Origin: Gallispira sp964526435
GTDB taxonomy: Bacteria; Bacillota; Clostridia; Lachnospirales; CAG-274
NCBI GenBank assembly: GCA_964526435.1
Contig: CAZGIC010000067.1
Coordinates: 1-12,856 of the forward strand
Reading direction: 5' to 3'
Length of the DNA: 12,856 nucleotides
Both the position numbers and the translations under genes were made by a program. The notes beneath the pieces are model-generated. The model searched no databases. It was given only the letters and a program-made list of their open reading frames with translations, and was not told the origin of the DNA. Positions 7,277 to 12,856 of this stretch are shown here, piece by piece. Each line of letters starts with the position of its first letter. The stretch's first letter is position 1.

Positions 7277-8995
7277 ATGAAAGGAAGTATATCGATTCCC
7301 TTTCCCTATGTAAAGCTTGATAAAGAACTGAATATTATTGATCATAACTCCTTATATAAGGAATGGATCAAAGGCTTGAAGGGTATCAAAACAATATTTC
7401 AGCTTATGTCTGATTTTAATGTTGACAAGAAGAAACAAATGACATGTGTTAACGGCAAATATTATGACCTTTATACAAATCCTGATGGTGATGGGTTTAA
7501 CGTGATTTTTATTGAAAATCCATATGTTAATAATAAGGGTTATGCCAATTCAAACATACTTGTAGGGCTTCTCCTTGTAGACAACAGTCTTGAAATCCAG
7601 GAAACAATGGACGAAATAAGGTTTCCGCATTTCAGTGCCATAATTGAGAGAAAAATAAATGATTATTTTAACAATATGGGCGGACTTGTAAAAAAGATAG
7701 AAGGACATAAATATCTCTTTATTCTCAATAGAGAAATGCTTAAAAATCTTAAAGAGGACAAGTTTTCTATTAAAGAACAGATTGGAAAAATTGAAATGGG
7801 TAATGATTTGCCTGCAACTCTCAGTATTGGTATAGGTATGAACGGAAGTACAGTAAATGAAGATATGGCATTTGCAAGAGCTGCCCTTGATCTTGCTATG
7901 GGCAGAGGCGGAAATCAGATAGTTATTAAGGAATCTGAAGACACATATCAGTTTATAGGCGGTGACGGTAAGGAAGTCAGTCAGAATTCTAAAGTAAGGG
8001 CAAGAGTAAAGGCTTACGGACTTGTTGAGCTTATATTATCTGCAAGCGATGTTATAATAATGGGACATAAAAATCCTGATTTAGACAGTCTTGGATCTGC
8101 TGCAGGTGTTTTTGCAATTGCAAATTTTTATGATAAAAAGTGTCGTATTGTATTAAATCAGGTGACAAGCAGTATTAAGGCTCTTTATGAAAGGCTTTGT
8201 GATGACGGAAGATATGAAAATGTGTTTATAAACAGCGAAGAAGCTATTAAAATTGTAAAAAAACGTACGCTTCTTATTGTAGTTGATACTCACAGACCAT
8301 TTCTTACAGAGTGCCCGGAGCTTCTGGATAAAATAAAAAACATTGTGGTAATTGATCATCACAGAAAGGCGGCAGGAGCAATTGACAATTGTGCCCTTGT
8401 ATATCAGGAAGCATATGCTTCTTCTGTATCTGAAATGATTACAGAAATGCTTATGTATATTAAAGGCATAAGATTAAGCAAAGCTGAAATTGAAGGTCTT
8501 ATGGCAGGAATTACTGTTGATACAAAAAACTTTGCATTTAAGACAGGTATAAAGACATTTGAGGCTGCTGCTTATCTTAAGAAAAACGGTGCAGATTCAA
8601 TATCTGTAAGAAGGCTGTTTAAAAATTCATTTGATGAATATCTTGCACGTTCAGAGGTTGTCAGAAATGCAGAAATTATTTATGATAATATGGCAATCTC
8701 TACTTTAAGTGATAAGATAATTGTGGATAATCCTACAGTTCTTATTGCACAGGCAGCTGACGAACTCCTGAATTTGCAGGGGATTGAAGTAAGTTATGTT
8801 TTGTGCGAAGCGGGAGGAAAAGTACACATAAGTTCAAGAAGCCTTGGAAAGGTTAATGTGCAGAAACTGATGGAAATGCTTGGCGGCGGCGGTCACCAGG
8901 CAGGTGCTGCTGCACAGCTTGAAGGGGTAACAATGGACGAAGCAATAAATATGCTTAAGGAAAAAATTGAAATATATTTGAAGGAGAAAGATTAA
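7277..8995 (+). CDS. GdpP-like DHH/DHHA1 phosphoesterase without membrane helices
   Basis: 572 residues, versus about 655 in classical GdpP. The start is fixed by an in-frame TAG at 7262-7264 and the site GGAGAG just ahead of the ATG, so the two N-terminal membrane helices of GdpP are really absent. Residues about 1-85 look like a small PAS-type segment. About 90-230 is a degenerate GGDEF-like domain (SIGIG; LAMGRGGNQ) without the GGDEF signature. The DHH domain runs from about 255: HKNPDLDS (H264, D268, D270), VVDTHRP (D337) and IDHH (D360, H361, H362). DHHA1 carries LGGGGHQAG (H540). All metal ligands expected for hydrolysis are present. Members of this family degrade cyclic di-AMP to pApA in the control of osmolyte uptake and cell-wall homeostasis. 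The neighbouring rplI-dnaB order matches yybT(gdpP)-rplI-dnaB of many Firmicutes, which supports the assignment. Substrate preference is inferred from the family. Confidence 0.88.
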   Translation: MKGSISIPFPYVKLDKELNIIDHNSLYKEWIKGLKGIKTIFQLMSDFNVDKKKQMTCVNGKYYDLYTNPDGDGFNVIFIENPYVNNKGYANSNILVGLLLVDNSLEIQETMDEIRFPHFSAIIERKINDYFNNMGGLVKKIEGHKYLFILNREMLKNLKEDKFSIKEQIGKIEMGNDLPATLSIGIGMNGSTVNEDMAFARAALDLAMGRGGNQIVIKESEDTYQFIGGDGKEVSQNSKVRARVKAYGLVELILSASDVIIMGHKNPDLDSLGSAAGVFAIANFYDKKCRIVLNQVTSSIKALYERLCDDGRYENVFINSEEAIKIVKKRTLLIVVDTHRPFLTECPELLDKIKNIVVIDHHRKAAGAIDNCALVYQEAYASSVSEMITEMLMYIKGIRLSKAEIEGLMAGITVDTKNFAFKTGIKTFEAAAYLKKNGADSISVRRLFKNSFDEYLARSEVVRNAEIIYDNMAISTLSDKIIVDNPTVLIAQAADELLNLQGIEVSYVLCEAGGKVHISSRSLGKVNVQKLMEMLGGGGHQAGAAAQLEGVTMDEAINMLKEKIEIYLKEKD

Positions 8996-8997
8996 GT

Positions 8998-9441
8998 ATG
9001 AAGGTTATACTTTTACAGGATATTAAAGGCGTTGGAAAAAAAGATCAGATTATTAATGCAAGTGACGGATATGCAAAAAATTTCCTCATTCCAAAGAAAA
9101 TGGCTGTTGAAGCTACAAAGGTAAATCTTAACAGACTTGAAAAGCAGCATGCCGATGCAGCAGCAAAGGCACAGGCTGAACTTGAAGAGGCTCAGAAACT
9201 CGGAAAGGAAATTGAGGAAAAAACTATAAAGATTAGTGTTAAGGTGGGCAACAACGGAAAACTTTTTGGAGCTGTTACTAATAAAGAAATTGCATCTGCT
9301 TTAAAGGAACAGTTTAATATTGATATTGACAAAAAGAAAATAGTTGTTGAACCAATCAAGGCTGTAGGTAATTCTGAGGCAGTAATTAAACTCCATCCTC
9401 AGGTAACGGCTAAACTTAAAATTTCAGTATCTGAATTGTAA
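8998..9441 (+). CDS. rplI: 50S ribosomal protein L9
   Basis: 147 residues, the normal L9 length. The N-terminal rRNA-binding domain reads MKVILLQDIKGVGKKDQ, with the typical DGYAKNFLIPK. It is followed by the long connecting helix rich in Ala, Glu and Lys (about 40-75) and the C-terminal domain (GKLFGAVTNKEIA). L9 binds 23S rRNA near the L1 stalk and helps keep the reading frame. The ATG is 2 nt after the DHH phosphoesterase stop, with AAGGAG at 8981-8986, so the two are co-translated. dnaB follows after 27 nt. Confidence 0.97.
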   Translation: MKVILLQDIKGVGKKDQIINASDGYAKNFLIPKKMAVEATKVNLNRLEKQHADAAAKAQAELEEAQKLGKEIEEKTIKISVKVGNNGKLFGAVTNKEIASALKEQFNIDIDKKKIVVEPIKAVGNSEAVIKLHPQVTAKLKISVSEL

Positions 9442-9468
9442 TTGTAGTATAAGAAGGGTTATTTTACA

Positions 9469-10866
9469 ATGGCTGAAAATAAAAATGAAAATTCCTATGT
9501 AAACCGAATACCGCCTCATGACAATGATGCCGAACAAATGGTTCTTGCATGTATGCTTTATCCTGATGATGATGGAGTGAGGGTGGCGGCTGAAAATTTA
9601 ATTTCTGATGATTTTTACAGCCCGGCACATAGAATAATATTTAATGCTTTTATAGATCTGTATAACAATAATAAACCTGTTGATTTTGTTATGGCAAAGG
9701 ACAAGCTTGAATCCCTTGGATTTCTTGAACAGGTTGGGGGAATTGAGTACCTTGTAAATTTAAGCGGACTTGCGGCAACTACTGCTAAAACAAAGTTTTA
9801 TGTGGATATTGTTAAGCAAAAAGCCATATTTAGAAAGCTTATTAAAGTAAGTGACAACATTGCTGAAAGCAGTTATGAGGGCAGTGAAGACGCTGATGCG
9901 GTAATTGCCAAAGCAGAGCAGGATATACTTGAAGTATCTCAGAATATGAACAGCAATGACTTTGTTTCTATGGATAAAGTTATGGCTGAGGTTATAGAAA
10001 ACATTGACAGAGTTACAAGATCAAACAGCAATATTACAGGTATTGAAACAGGCTTTAAGGACTTTGACAGGCTTACTGCAGGATTGCAGAATTCAGATCT
10101 TATACTTATAGCAGGAAGACCTTCAATGGGAAAAACTGCGTTTGCTCTTAATATTGCTCAGTATGCAGCAGTTGAAAAAAGAGTACCTGTTGCCATATTC
10201 AGCCTGGAAATGTCAAAGGCACAGCTTGGCAACAGAATGCTTTCTGCACAGGCTCTTGTTGATTCATCTAAGCTGAGAGTCGGGAACCTTACACCTGAGG
10301 AATTTGATGCAATAGCTATGGCTATGGGTACCCTTTCTGCGGCTCCTATTGAAATATATGATATTCCTGGAATAAATCCTATAAGCATGCGTGAAAAATG
10401 CAGAAAACTTAAAGTTGAAAAAGGTCTTGGACTTATTGTTATTGATTATCTTCAGCTTATGGAGGGTACGGGCAACAGAAATGAATCCGATCAGCAGAGA
10501 GTTTCCTACATATCACGTTCTCTGAAAGGAATAGCAAGGGAACTTAATGTACCGGTTATTGCTCTTTCACAGCTTTCAAGAGGTCCTGAAGGCAGAACCG
10601 ATCACAGACCTATGATGTCCGACCTGAGAGAATCCGGGGCAATTGAGCAGGATGCCGATGTTGTATGTCTGTTATTCAGAGAGGAATACTATAAAAAAGA
10701 TGATCCTGAAGTTAAGAATAAGGGCGAAGTTATAGTGGCGAAAAACAGAAATGGTTCAACGGCTACTGTAAACCTTATATGGAGGGGTCAGTTTACAAGA
10801 TTTGACAATATGATTGATAATGAAGATGGATTTATACCGGATATTCCATCTGATATGGTTGAATAA
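9469..10866 (+). CDS. dnaB: Replicative DNA helicase DnaB
   Basis: 465 residues, full length for DnaB (often named DnaC in Bacillus). The N-terminal primase-interacting domain begins with RIPPHDNDAEQMVL and covers about residues 12-115. The RecA-like C-terminal motor has Walker A GRPSMGKT (G216-T223) and Walker B LIVIDYLQL (D326). It ends in the conserved DLRESGAIEQDADVV and a late AKNRNG arginine-containing motif. It forms the hexameric ring that unwinds DNA at the fork. No intein interrupts the P-loop, a common insertion site. Its ribosome site is a modest GAAGGG (9453-9458). It is the last gene of the pheA unit and is followed directly by a hairpin. Confidence 0.97.
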   Translation: MAENKNENSYVNRIPPHDNDAEQMVLACMLYPDDDGVRVAAENLISDDFYSPAHRIIFNAFIDLYNNNKPVDFVMAKDKLESLGFLEQVGGIEYLVNLSGLAATTAKTKFYVDIVKQKAIFRKLIKVSDNIAESSYEGSEDADAVIAKAEQDILEVSQNMNSNDFVSMDKVMAEVIENIDRVTRSNSNITGIETGFKDFDRLTAGLQNSDLILIAGRPSMGKTAFALNIAQYAAVEKRVPVAIFSLEMSKAQLGNRMLSAQALVDSSKLRVGNLTPEEFDAIAMAMGTLSAAPIEIYDIPGINPISMREKCRKLKVEKGLGLIVIDYLQLMEGTGNRNESDQQRVSYISRSLKGIARELNVPVIALSQLSRGPEGRTDHRPMMSDLRESGAIEQDADVVCLLFREEYYKKDDPEVKNKGEVIVAKNRNGSTATVNLIWRGQFTRFDNMIDNEDGFIPDIPSDMVE

Positions 10867-10909
10867 AAGACTCTTTACATAGGCAAAAACGCTTATGCAA
10901 AGAGTCTTT
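10866..10909 (+). terminator. Long hairpin after dnaB
   Basis: AAAGACTCTTT (10866-10876) pairs perfectly with AAAGAGTCTTT (10899-10909). Inside it, CATAGGC pairs with GCTTATG (one G-U pair) after a single A/C mismatch, closing a loop of about 6 nt. The tail after the stem is GTATATATT, so the U-run is poor and termination may be partial. It would close the pheA-dnaB unit. Confidence 0.65.
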
Positions 10910-10933
10910 GTATATATTGGTGAATTGAGTGGT

Positions 10934-10991
10934 TCAAGAATTTTAACATAAAATTTAAAAAAATCAACAATTTCTGTAAAAAAATTCTTGA
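10934..10991. repeat. 11-bp inverted repeat upstream of the rplM promoter
   Basis: TCAAGAATTTT (10934-10944) and its exact complement AAAATTCTTGA (10981-10991) face each other across 36 nt. The second arm includes the first four bases of the -35 box. This is a candidate operator or a DNA-looping site. The rest of the 10910-10987 spacer is featureless and AT-rich. Confidence 0.45.
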
Positions 10992-11016
10992 CAAGAGCTT
11001 ATTTGTGTAGTAAAAT
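10988..11016 (+). promoter_or_regulatory. Strong rplM-rpsI promoter
   Basis: A consensus -35 TTGACA (10988-10993) is followed by a 17-nt spacer and -10 TAAAAT (11011-11016). This is the best SigA-type match in the window and fits a ribosomal protein operon. The start is predicted near 11023. Confidence 0.85.
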
Positions 11017-11022
11017 ATTTTT

Positions 11023-11163
11023 GTTTGAGAATATCGACTGTATGTGTTAGCCCCGCATCAGTTTGATTGTATATAGTCAGGACTCTTTTTCGGACATTTG
11101 AGAGAATTGGCAAACTGTGACTGCACTTATGTGCAATGATAGAAAATATGTTTATTAATTTTC
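11023..11163 (+). ncRNA. L13-type ribosomal protein leader (5' UTR of rplM-rpsI)
   Basis: The predicted untranslated leader is about 157 nt, far longer than those of other units here. Visible pairings are GACTGTAT (11036-11043) with ATATAGTC (11071-11078, one G-U), CAGTTTG (11059-11065) with CAAACTG (11111-11117), and a small hairpin TGCAC-TTAT-GTGCA (11122-11135). The first two interleave, so they form either a pseudoknot or alternative folds. An L13 leader thought to mediate autoregulation is described upstream of rplM-rpsI in Firmicutes; the position matches. I could not align to the family model. Confidence 0.6.
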
Positions 11164-11179
11164 GGAAGGAGATTTTCTA

Positions 11180-11617
11180 ATGAGAACAACATTTATAGCT
11201 AAAACAGCTGAAATAGAAAGAAAATGGTATGTTGTTGATGCTGAAGGTCAGACTCTTGGTCGTCTTGCATCTCAGGTTGCCGCAGTTCTTAGAGGCAAGA
11301 ACAAGCCTATTTATACACCTCATCTTGATACAGGTGATTATGTAATTATTATCAATGCTGATAAAATTGCTGTTACAGGTAAGAAGTTAGATCAGAAACT
11401 TTACAGAAAGCATTCTGAATATACAGGTGGTTTCAAGGAAACTACTTTAAAGGAAATGATGAATAAAAAACCTGAGGAAGTTATCAGACATGCTGTTAAG
11501 GGTATGCTTCCTAAGAATACTCTTGGTAAGAATATGTTAAAGAAGTTACACGTTTATGCCGGTGCAGAGCACAATCACGAAGCTCAGAAGCCTGAAGCAT
11601 TAGAGATTAAGTACTAA
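11180..11617 (+). CDS. rplM: 50S ribosomal protein L13
   Basis: 145 residues, normal for L13. The family features are visible in order: KWYVVDAEGQTLGRLASQVA near the N terminus, then a GDYVIIINADKIAVTGKK core and a VKGMLPKNTLGKNML segment near residues 107-121. L13 is an early-assembling 23S rRNA-binding protein of the large subunit. The ribosome site AAGGAG (11166-11171) stands 8 nt before the ATG. rpsI follows 15 nt later, and both are driven by the promoter and leader upstream, which may allow feedback by the product, as inferred for this family. Leucine codons shift toward TTA compared with the genes upstream. Confidence 0.97.
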   Translation: MRTTFIAKTAEIERKWYVVDAEGQTLGRLASQVAAVLRGKNKPIYTPHLDTGDYVIIINADKIAVTGKKLDQKLYRKHSEYTGGFKETTLKEMMNKKPEEVIRHAVKGMLPKNTLGKNMLKKLHVYAGAEHNHEAQKPEALEIKY

Positions 11618-11632
11618 TAAGGAGGTTCTATC

Positions 11633-12025
11633 ATGGCAGAGGCTAGATATTATGGTACAGGTAGAAGAAAGAGCTCTGTAGCAAGAGTTTACTTAGTTCC
11701 GGGTACAGGTAAGATTACTATTAATAAAAAGGATATAGAAGATTATTTTGGTCTTGAAACATTAAAGCTTATTGTAAGACAGCCATTAGAGGCAACTGGT
11801 ACTGTTGGTAAGTTTGACATTTTAGTTAATGTTCACGGCGGTGGTACTACTGGTCAGGCTGGTGCTATAAGACATGGTATTTCAAGAGCTTTAGTTGAAG
11901 CAGATGCTGATTTTAGAACTCCTTTAAAGAAGGCTGGTTTCTTAACAAGAGATCCAAGAATGAAGGAAAGAAAGAAGTACGGCTTAAAGGCTGCAAGAAG
12001 AGCTCCACAGTTCTCAAAGAGATAA
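11633..12025 (+). CDS. rpsI: 30S ribosomal protein S9
   Basis: 130 residues, full length. The N terminus has the S9 signature YGTGRRKSSVARV, the middle has VHGGGTTGQAGAIRHGISRAL, and the C terminus is the basic tail ending in KAARRAPQFSKR that reaches the ribosomal P site and contacts tRNA. The ribosome site is a near-perfect TAAGGAGGT (11618-11626), the strongest in the window. Leucine is encoded mostly by TTA, in contrast to the CTT-rich dnaB, as expected for a highly expressed gene. It is the last gene of the unit, followed at once by an intrinsic terminator. Confidence 0.97.
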   Translation: MAEARYYGTGRRKSSVARVYLVPGTGKITINKKDIEDYFGLETLKLIVRQPLEATGTVGKFDILVNVHGGGTTGQAGAIRHGISRALVEADADFRTPLKKAGFLTRDPRMKERKKYGLKAARRAPQFSKR

Positions 12026-12040
12026 TTATGTTTGCAATGC

Positions 12041-12078
12041 AAAACCTCGGAAATGGCTTGTTTCCGAGGTTTTTATTT
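12041..12078 (+). terminator. Intrinsic terminator after rpsI
   Basis: AAAACCTCGGAAA (12041-12053) pairs without mismatch with TTTCCGAGGTTTT (12061-12073) around a 7-nt loop, followed by a T-rich tail to 12078. This is a textbook Rho-independent terminator. Confidence 0.93.
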
Positions 12079-12285
12079 GCGTAAGAATGTAAATCCTTTT
12101 ATGGTCCTGTGGGCAATCCTCTGTTTGTAGAATTGCTTCATAAAAGATATGTGGAATTTAAGGGACTTGAACTAATAGCTATAGAAATGAATTATACATA
12201 CAATCATATAAGGCATATGCATGGGCGGGCATTAGAAAATTTAGTGAAGAAATATAAAGAAAGCACACAAAAGCATATTAATATA

Positions 12286-12294
12286 TGGTATAAT
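12286..12294 (+). promoter_or_regulatory. Extended -10 promoter element inside the relic
   Basis: TGGTATAAT is identical to the extended -10 of the first operon (67-75). No -35 is seen 17 nt upstream. It would start a transcript near 12301, ending at the hairpin at 12355-12372. Confidence 0.35.
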
Positions 12295-12354
12295 GGTAAT
12301 ATGAAAATATGGATTAAAGTTTTAAGCATTAATTTCTTCTTTCGATTTGGCAGG

Positions 12355-12381
12355 AGTCCCTATTCAGGGGCTGTTTTGCTT
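12355..12381 (+). terminator. Hairpin with T-rich tail
   Basis: AGTCCC (12355-12360) pairs with GGGGCT (12367-12372, one G-U pair) around a 6-nt loop, followed by GTTTTGCTT. The stem is short and the tail is interrupted, so strength is uncertain. It may end transcription of the relic or of a small RNA. Confidence 0.4.
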
Positions 12382-12416
12382 AATGAAATGTTTATAAATG
12401 ACGGTGACTGATATGA

Positions 12417-12445
12417 GAAAAGGTAAGGCTATTTAAGCCTTGCCT
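12417..12445 (-). terminator. Terminator overlapping the stop of the HTH gene
   Basis: On the - strand AGGCAAGGC (12445-12437) pairs with GCCTTACCT (12429-12421, one G-U pair) around a 7-nt loop, followed by TTTCTCAT. The stem includes the last codons and the stop of the HTH gene. The + strand has the same stem but no T-run after it, so the signal points to - strand transcription. Confidence 0.7.
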
Positions 12446-12629
12446 CAACATCAGATTTAAGAAACAAAGTAATATAATTAATCTTCTTAATCGGGATCAG
12501 CTTATTTTCCTTTACAAGTTGATTGATATACTGACGGGAGCAGCCTAAAATTTCGGCAGCTTCGCCTGTTGATATAATATTTTCGGATATAAATTGCTTT
12601 ATTTCTTCGCTGGTGTTAAACTGATACAT
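12429..12629 (-). CDS. Small excisionase-like helix-turn-helix protein
   Basis: 66 residues. The core at about residues 18-50 reads ISTGEAAEILGCSRQYINQL, a MerR/excisionase-type HTH (HTH_17-like): a first helix over the AAEIL segment, a turn at GCS, and a recognition helix at RQYINQLV, followed by a KENKLIPI wing. The C terminus LKSDVEARL is also typical. There is no dimerisation or ligand domain, as in phage excisionases and small accessory DNA-binding proteins. AAAGGAG (12643-12637) ends 7 nt before the ATG and lies in the tail of the 30-residue membrane ORF, whose stop is separated from this ATG by one base, so the two are coupled. No recombinase gene is in the window. It may control its own operon; that is inference. 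Confidence 0.8.
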   Translation of the reverse strand: MYQFNTSEEIKQFISENIISTGEAAEILGCSRQYINQLVKENKLIPIKKINYITLFLKSDVEARLK

Positions 12630-12630
12630 A

Positions 12631-12723
12631 TTACTGCTCCTTTGACTTTTTTATTACTTTAATCAATGCGACAATGGCTATTATTAAAGCAATAACAGAT
12701 ATTATTAATGAAATATATTGCAT
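12631..12723 (-). CDS. 30-residue membrane micro-protein upstream of the HTH gene
   Basis: The translation starts MQYISLIISVIALIIAIVA and ends in a basic, hydrophilic tail (KVIKKSKEQ). Residues about 4-22 form one hydrophobic transmembrane helix of Ile, Leu, Ala and Val. The size and layout, one helix plus a positive tail, resemble type I toxin and holin-like peptides, and also small regulatory membrane proteins. Its end encodes the ribosome site of the HTH gene, and one base separates its stop from that gene's ATG, which argues for real translation. Against it, there is no clear Shine-Dalgarno before its own ATG. It resembles the truncated micro-ORF further upstream on the same strand. I do not recognise a named family. 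Confidence 0.55.
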   Translation of the reverse strand: MQYISLIISVIALIIAIVALIKVIKKSKEQ

Positions 12724-12746
12724 AAATTCGATAATTGAGTTATAAT
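12718..12746 (+). promoter_or_regulatory. Strong + strand promoter motif inside the - strand micro-gene cluster
   Basis: TTGCAT (12718-12723) and a perfect TATAAT (12741-12746) are separated by exactly 17 nt. A transcript would begin near 12753 and run through the hairpin at 12764-12784 into the strand opposite the truncated membrane micro-ORF, making an antisense RNA. AT-rich sequence produces such matches by chance, so this is a prediction. Confidence 0.45.
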
Positions 12747-12763
12747 AATATTGCAATCATGAA

Positions 12764-12784
12764 AGGGCGAGGGCTTTCGCCCTC
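12764..12784. terminator. GC-rich hairpin with two alternative stems
   Basis: Two overlapping perfect stems can form. One is GAGGGC/GCCCTC (12769-12784), which on the - strand closes a GAAA tetraloop. The other is AGGGCGA/TCGCCCT (12764-12783) with a 6-nt loop. It begins 7 nt after the stop of the truncated - strand micro-ORF, the usual terminator position, but the downstream T-run on the - strand is only CCTTTC. It could be a terminator or attenuator serving either direction. Confidence 0.5.
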
Positions 12785-12791
12785 ATTAAGG

Positions 12792-12856
12792 TTATTTGCT
12801 CAGCTTATAAGCTATAACTGCTGTAACCAGTGCGATGATTGCGGTTATTAGATTTA
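12792..12856 (-). CDS. C-terminal part of a second membrane micro-ORF (cut by window edge)
   Basis: The last 21 codons before a TAA stop at 12794-12792 read NLITAIIALVTAVIAYKLSK. This is one hydrophobic helix with a Lys-containing tail, the same design as the 30-residue ORF downstream on this strand. The start lies outside the window, so its length and ribosome site are unknown. The hairpin just after the stop and the small-operon context support a real gene. No family is recognised. Confidence 0.45.
   Translation of the reverse strand, partial: NLITAIIALVTAVIAYKLSK

Larger units (their letters stand above)
12109..12411 (+). pseudogene. Remnant of a phage-type sigma-region-4-like HTH protein
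   Basis: The first 48 residues look like the C-terminal end of the DUF1492/sigma-region-4-like proteins common in Lachnospiraceae phages and mobile elements: RYVEFKGLELIAIEMNYTY, then HIRHMHGRALENL. The expected N-terminal 70 or more residues are absent. The frame opens after TAA at 12082-12084, with no ribosome site and only a GTG (12109) as possible start. After about residue 50 the translation (IWYNGNMKIWIK and on) no longer resembles the family and runs through a promoter-like box and a hairpin, so this end is probably noncoding. It is most likely a decayed leftover of an integrated element just downstream of the rpsI terminator. A functional short HTH protein is possible but less likely. 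Confidence 0.5.

Noticed and set aside
11122..11135. TGCAC-TTAT-GTGCA hairpin as a transcription terminator in the rplM leader
   Set aside because: The stem is only 5 bp and no T-run follows, so it is better treated as part of the leader fold.
12301..12411. Independent small ORF from ATG 12301
   Set aside because: It lacks a ribosome site, runs through a hairpin and has no recognisable composition of a coding sequence.
12413..12436. Tiny + strand frame starting ATGAGAAAAGG
   Set aside because: It encodes only seven residues and lies within the terminator hairpin of the - strand HTH gene.

Overview
This 12.9-kb window looks like the chromosome of a low-GC Clostridia member, most likely Lachnospiraceae or a close relative. 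The evidence is AT-rich DNA, strong GGAGG ribosome sites, the radical SAM/DUF2344/RNase G gene block, the phosphoesterase-rplI-dnaB block of Firmicutes, a secreted BspA-like repeat protein with a dockerin, and rplM-rpsI with a long 5' leader. No tRNA, rRNA, CRISPR array, insertion sequence or complete prophage was seen. Species-level placement is not possible from sequence inspection alone.

Region 1 (1-6260, + strand) is one tight transcription unit behind an extended -10 promoter. It holds a radical SAM protein of the TIGR03960 type, its DUF2344 (TIGR03936-type) partner, an RNase E/G-family ribonuclease, and then a secreted leucine-rich-repeat protein ending in a dockerin. The first three overlap one another, which implies translational coupling. 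The LRR gene follows after a short gap and seems functionally foreign to the RNA/translation genes.

Region 2 (6261-10910, + strand) starts with an AT-only spacer carrying a good promoter. It encodes prephenate dehydratase (pheA, with substitutions at two conserved motifs), a membrane-free GdpP-like DHH phosphoesterase, ribosomal protein L9 and the replicative helicase DnaB. A long hairpin closes the unit.

Region 3 (10911-12080, + strand) holds a near-consensus promoter and a leader of about 140 nt with competing or pseudoknot-like pairings, in the position of the known L13 leader. It is followed by rplM, rpsI and a classic intrinsic terminator. An 11-bp inverted repeat overlaps the promoter's -35 box.

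Region 4 (12081-12856) is accessory DNA. On the + strand is the decayed C-terminal part of a phage-type, sigma-region-4-like protein, followed by a promoter-to-hairpin stretch that could make a small RNA. On the - strand is a compact unit: a membrane micro-ORF cut by the window edge, a hairpin, a second 30-residue membrane micro-ORF, a coupled 66-residue excisionase-like HTH protein and a terminator overlapping its stop codon. A strong + strand promoter motif inside this unit points antisense to the first micro-ORF. This is the most likely place for an undescribed small system.
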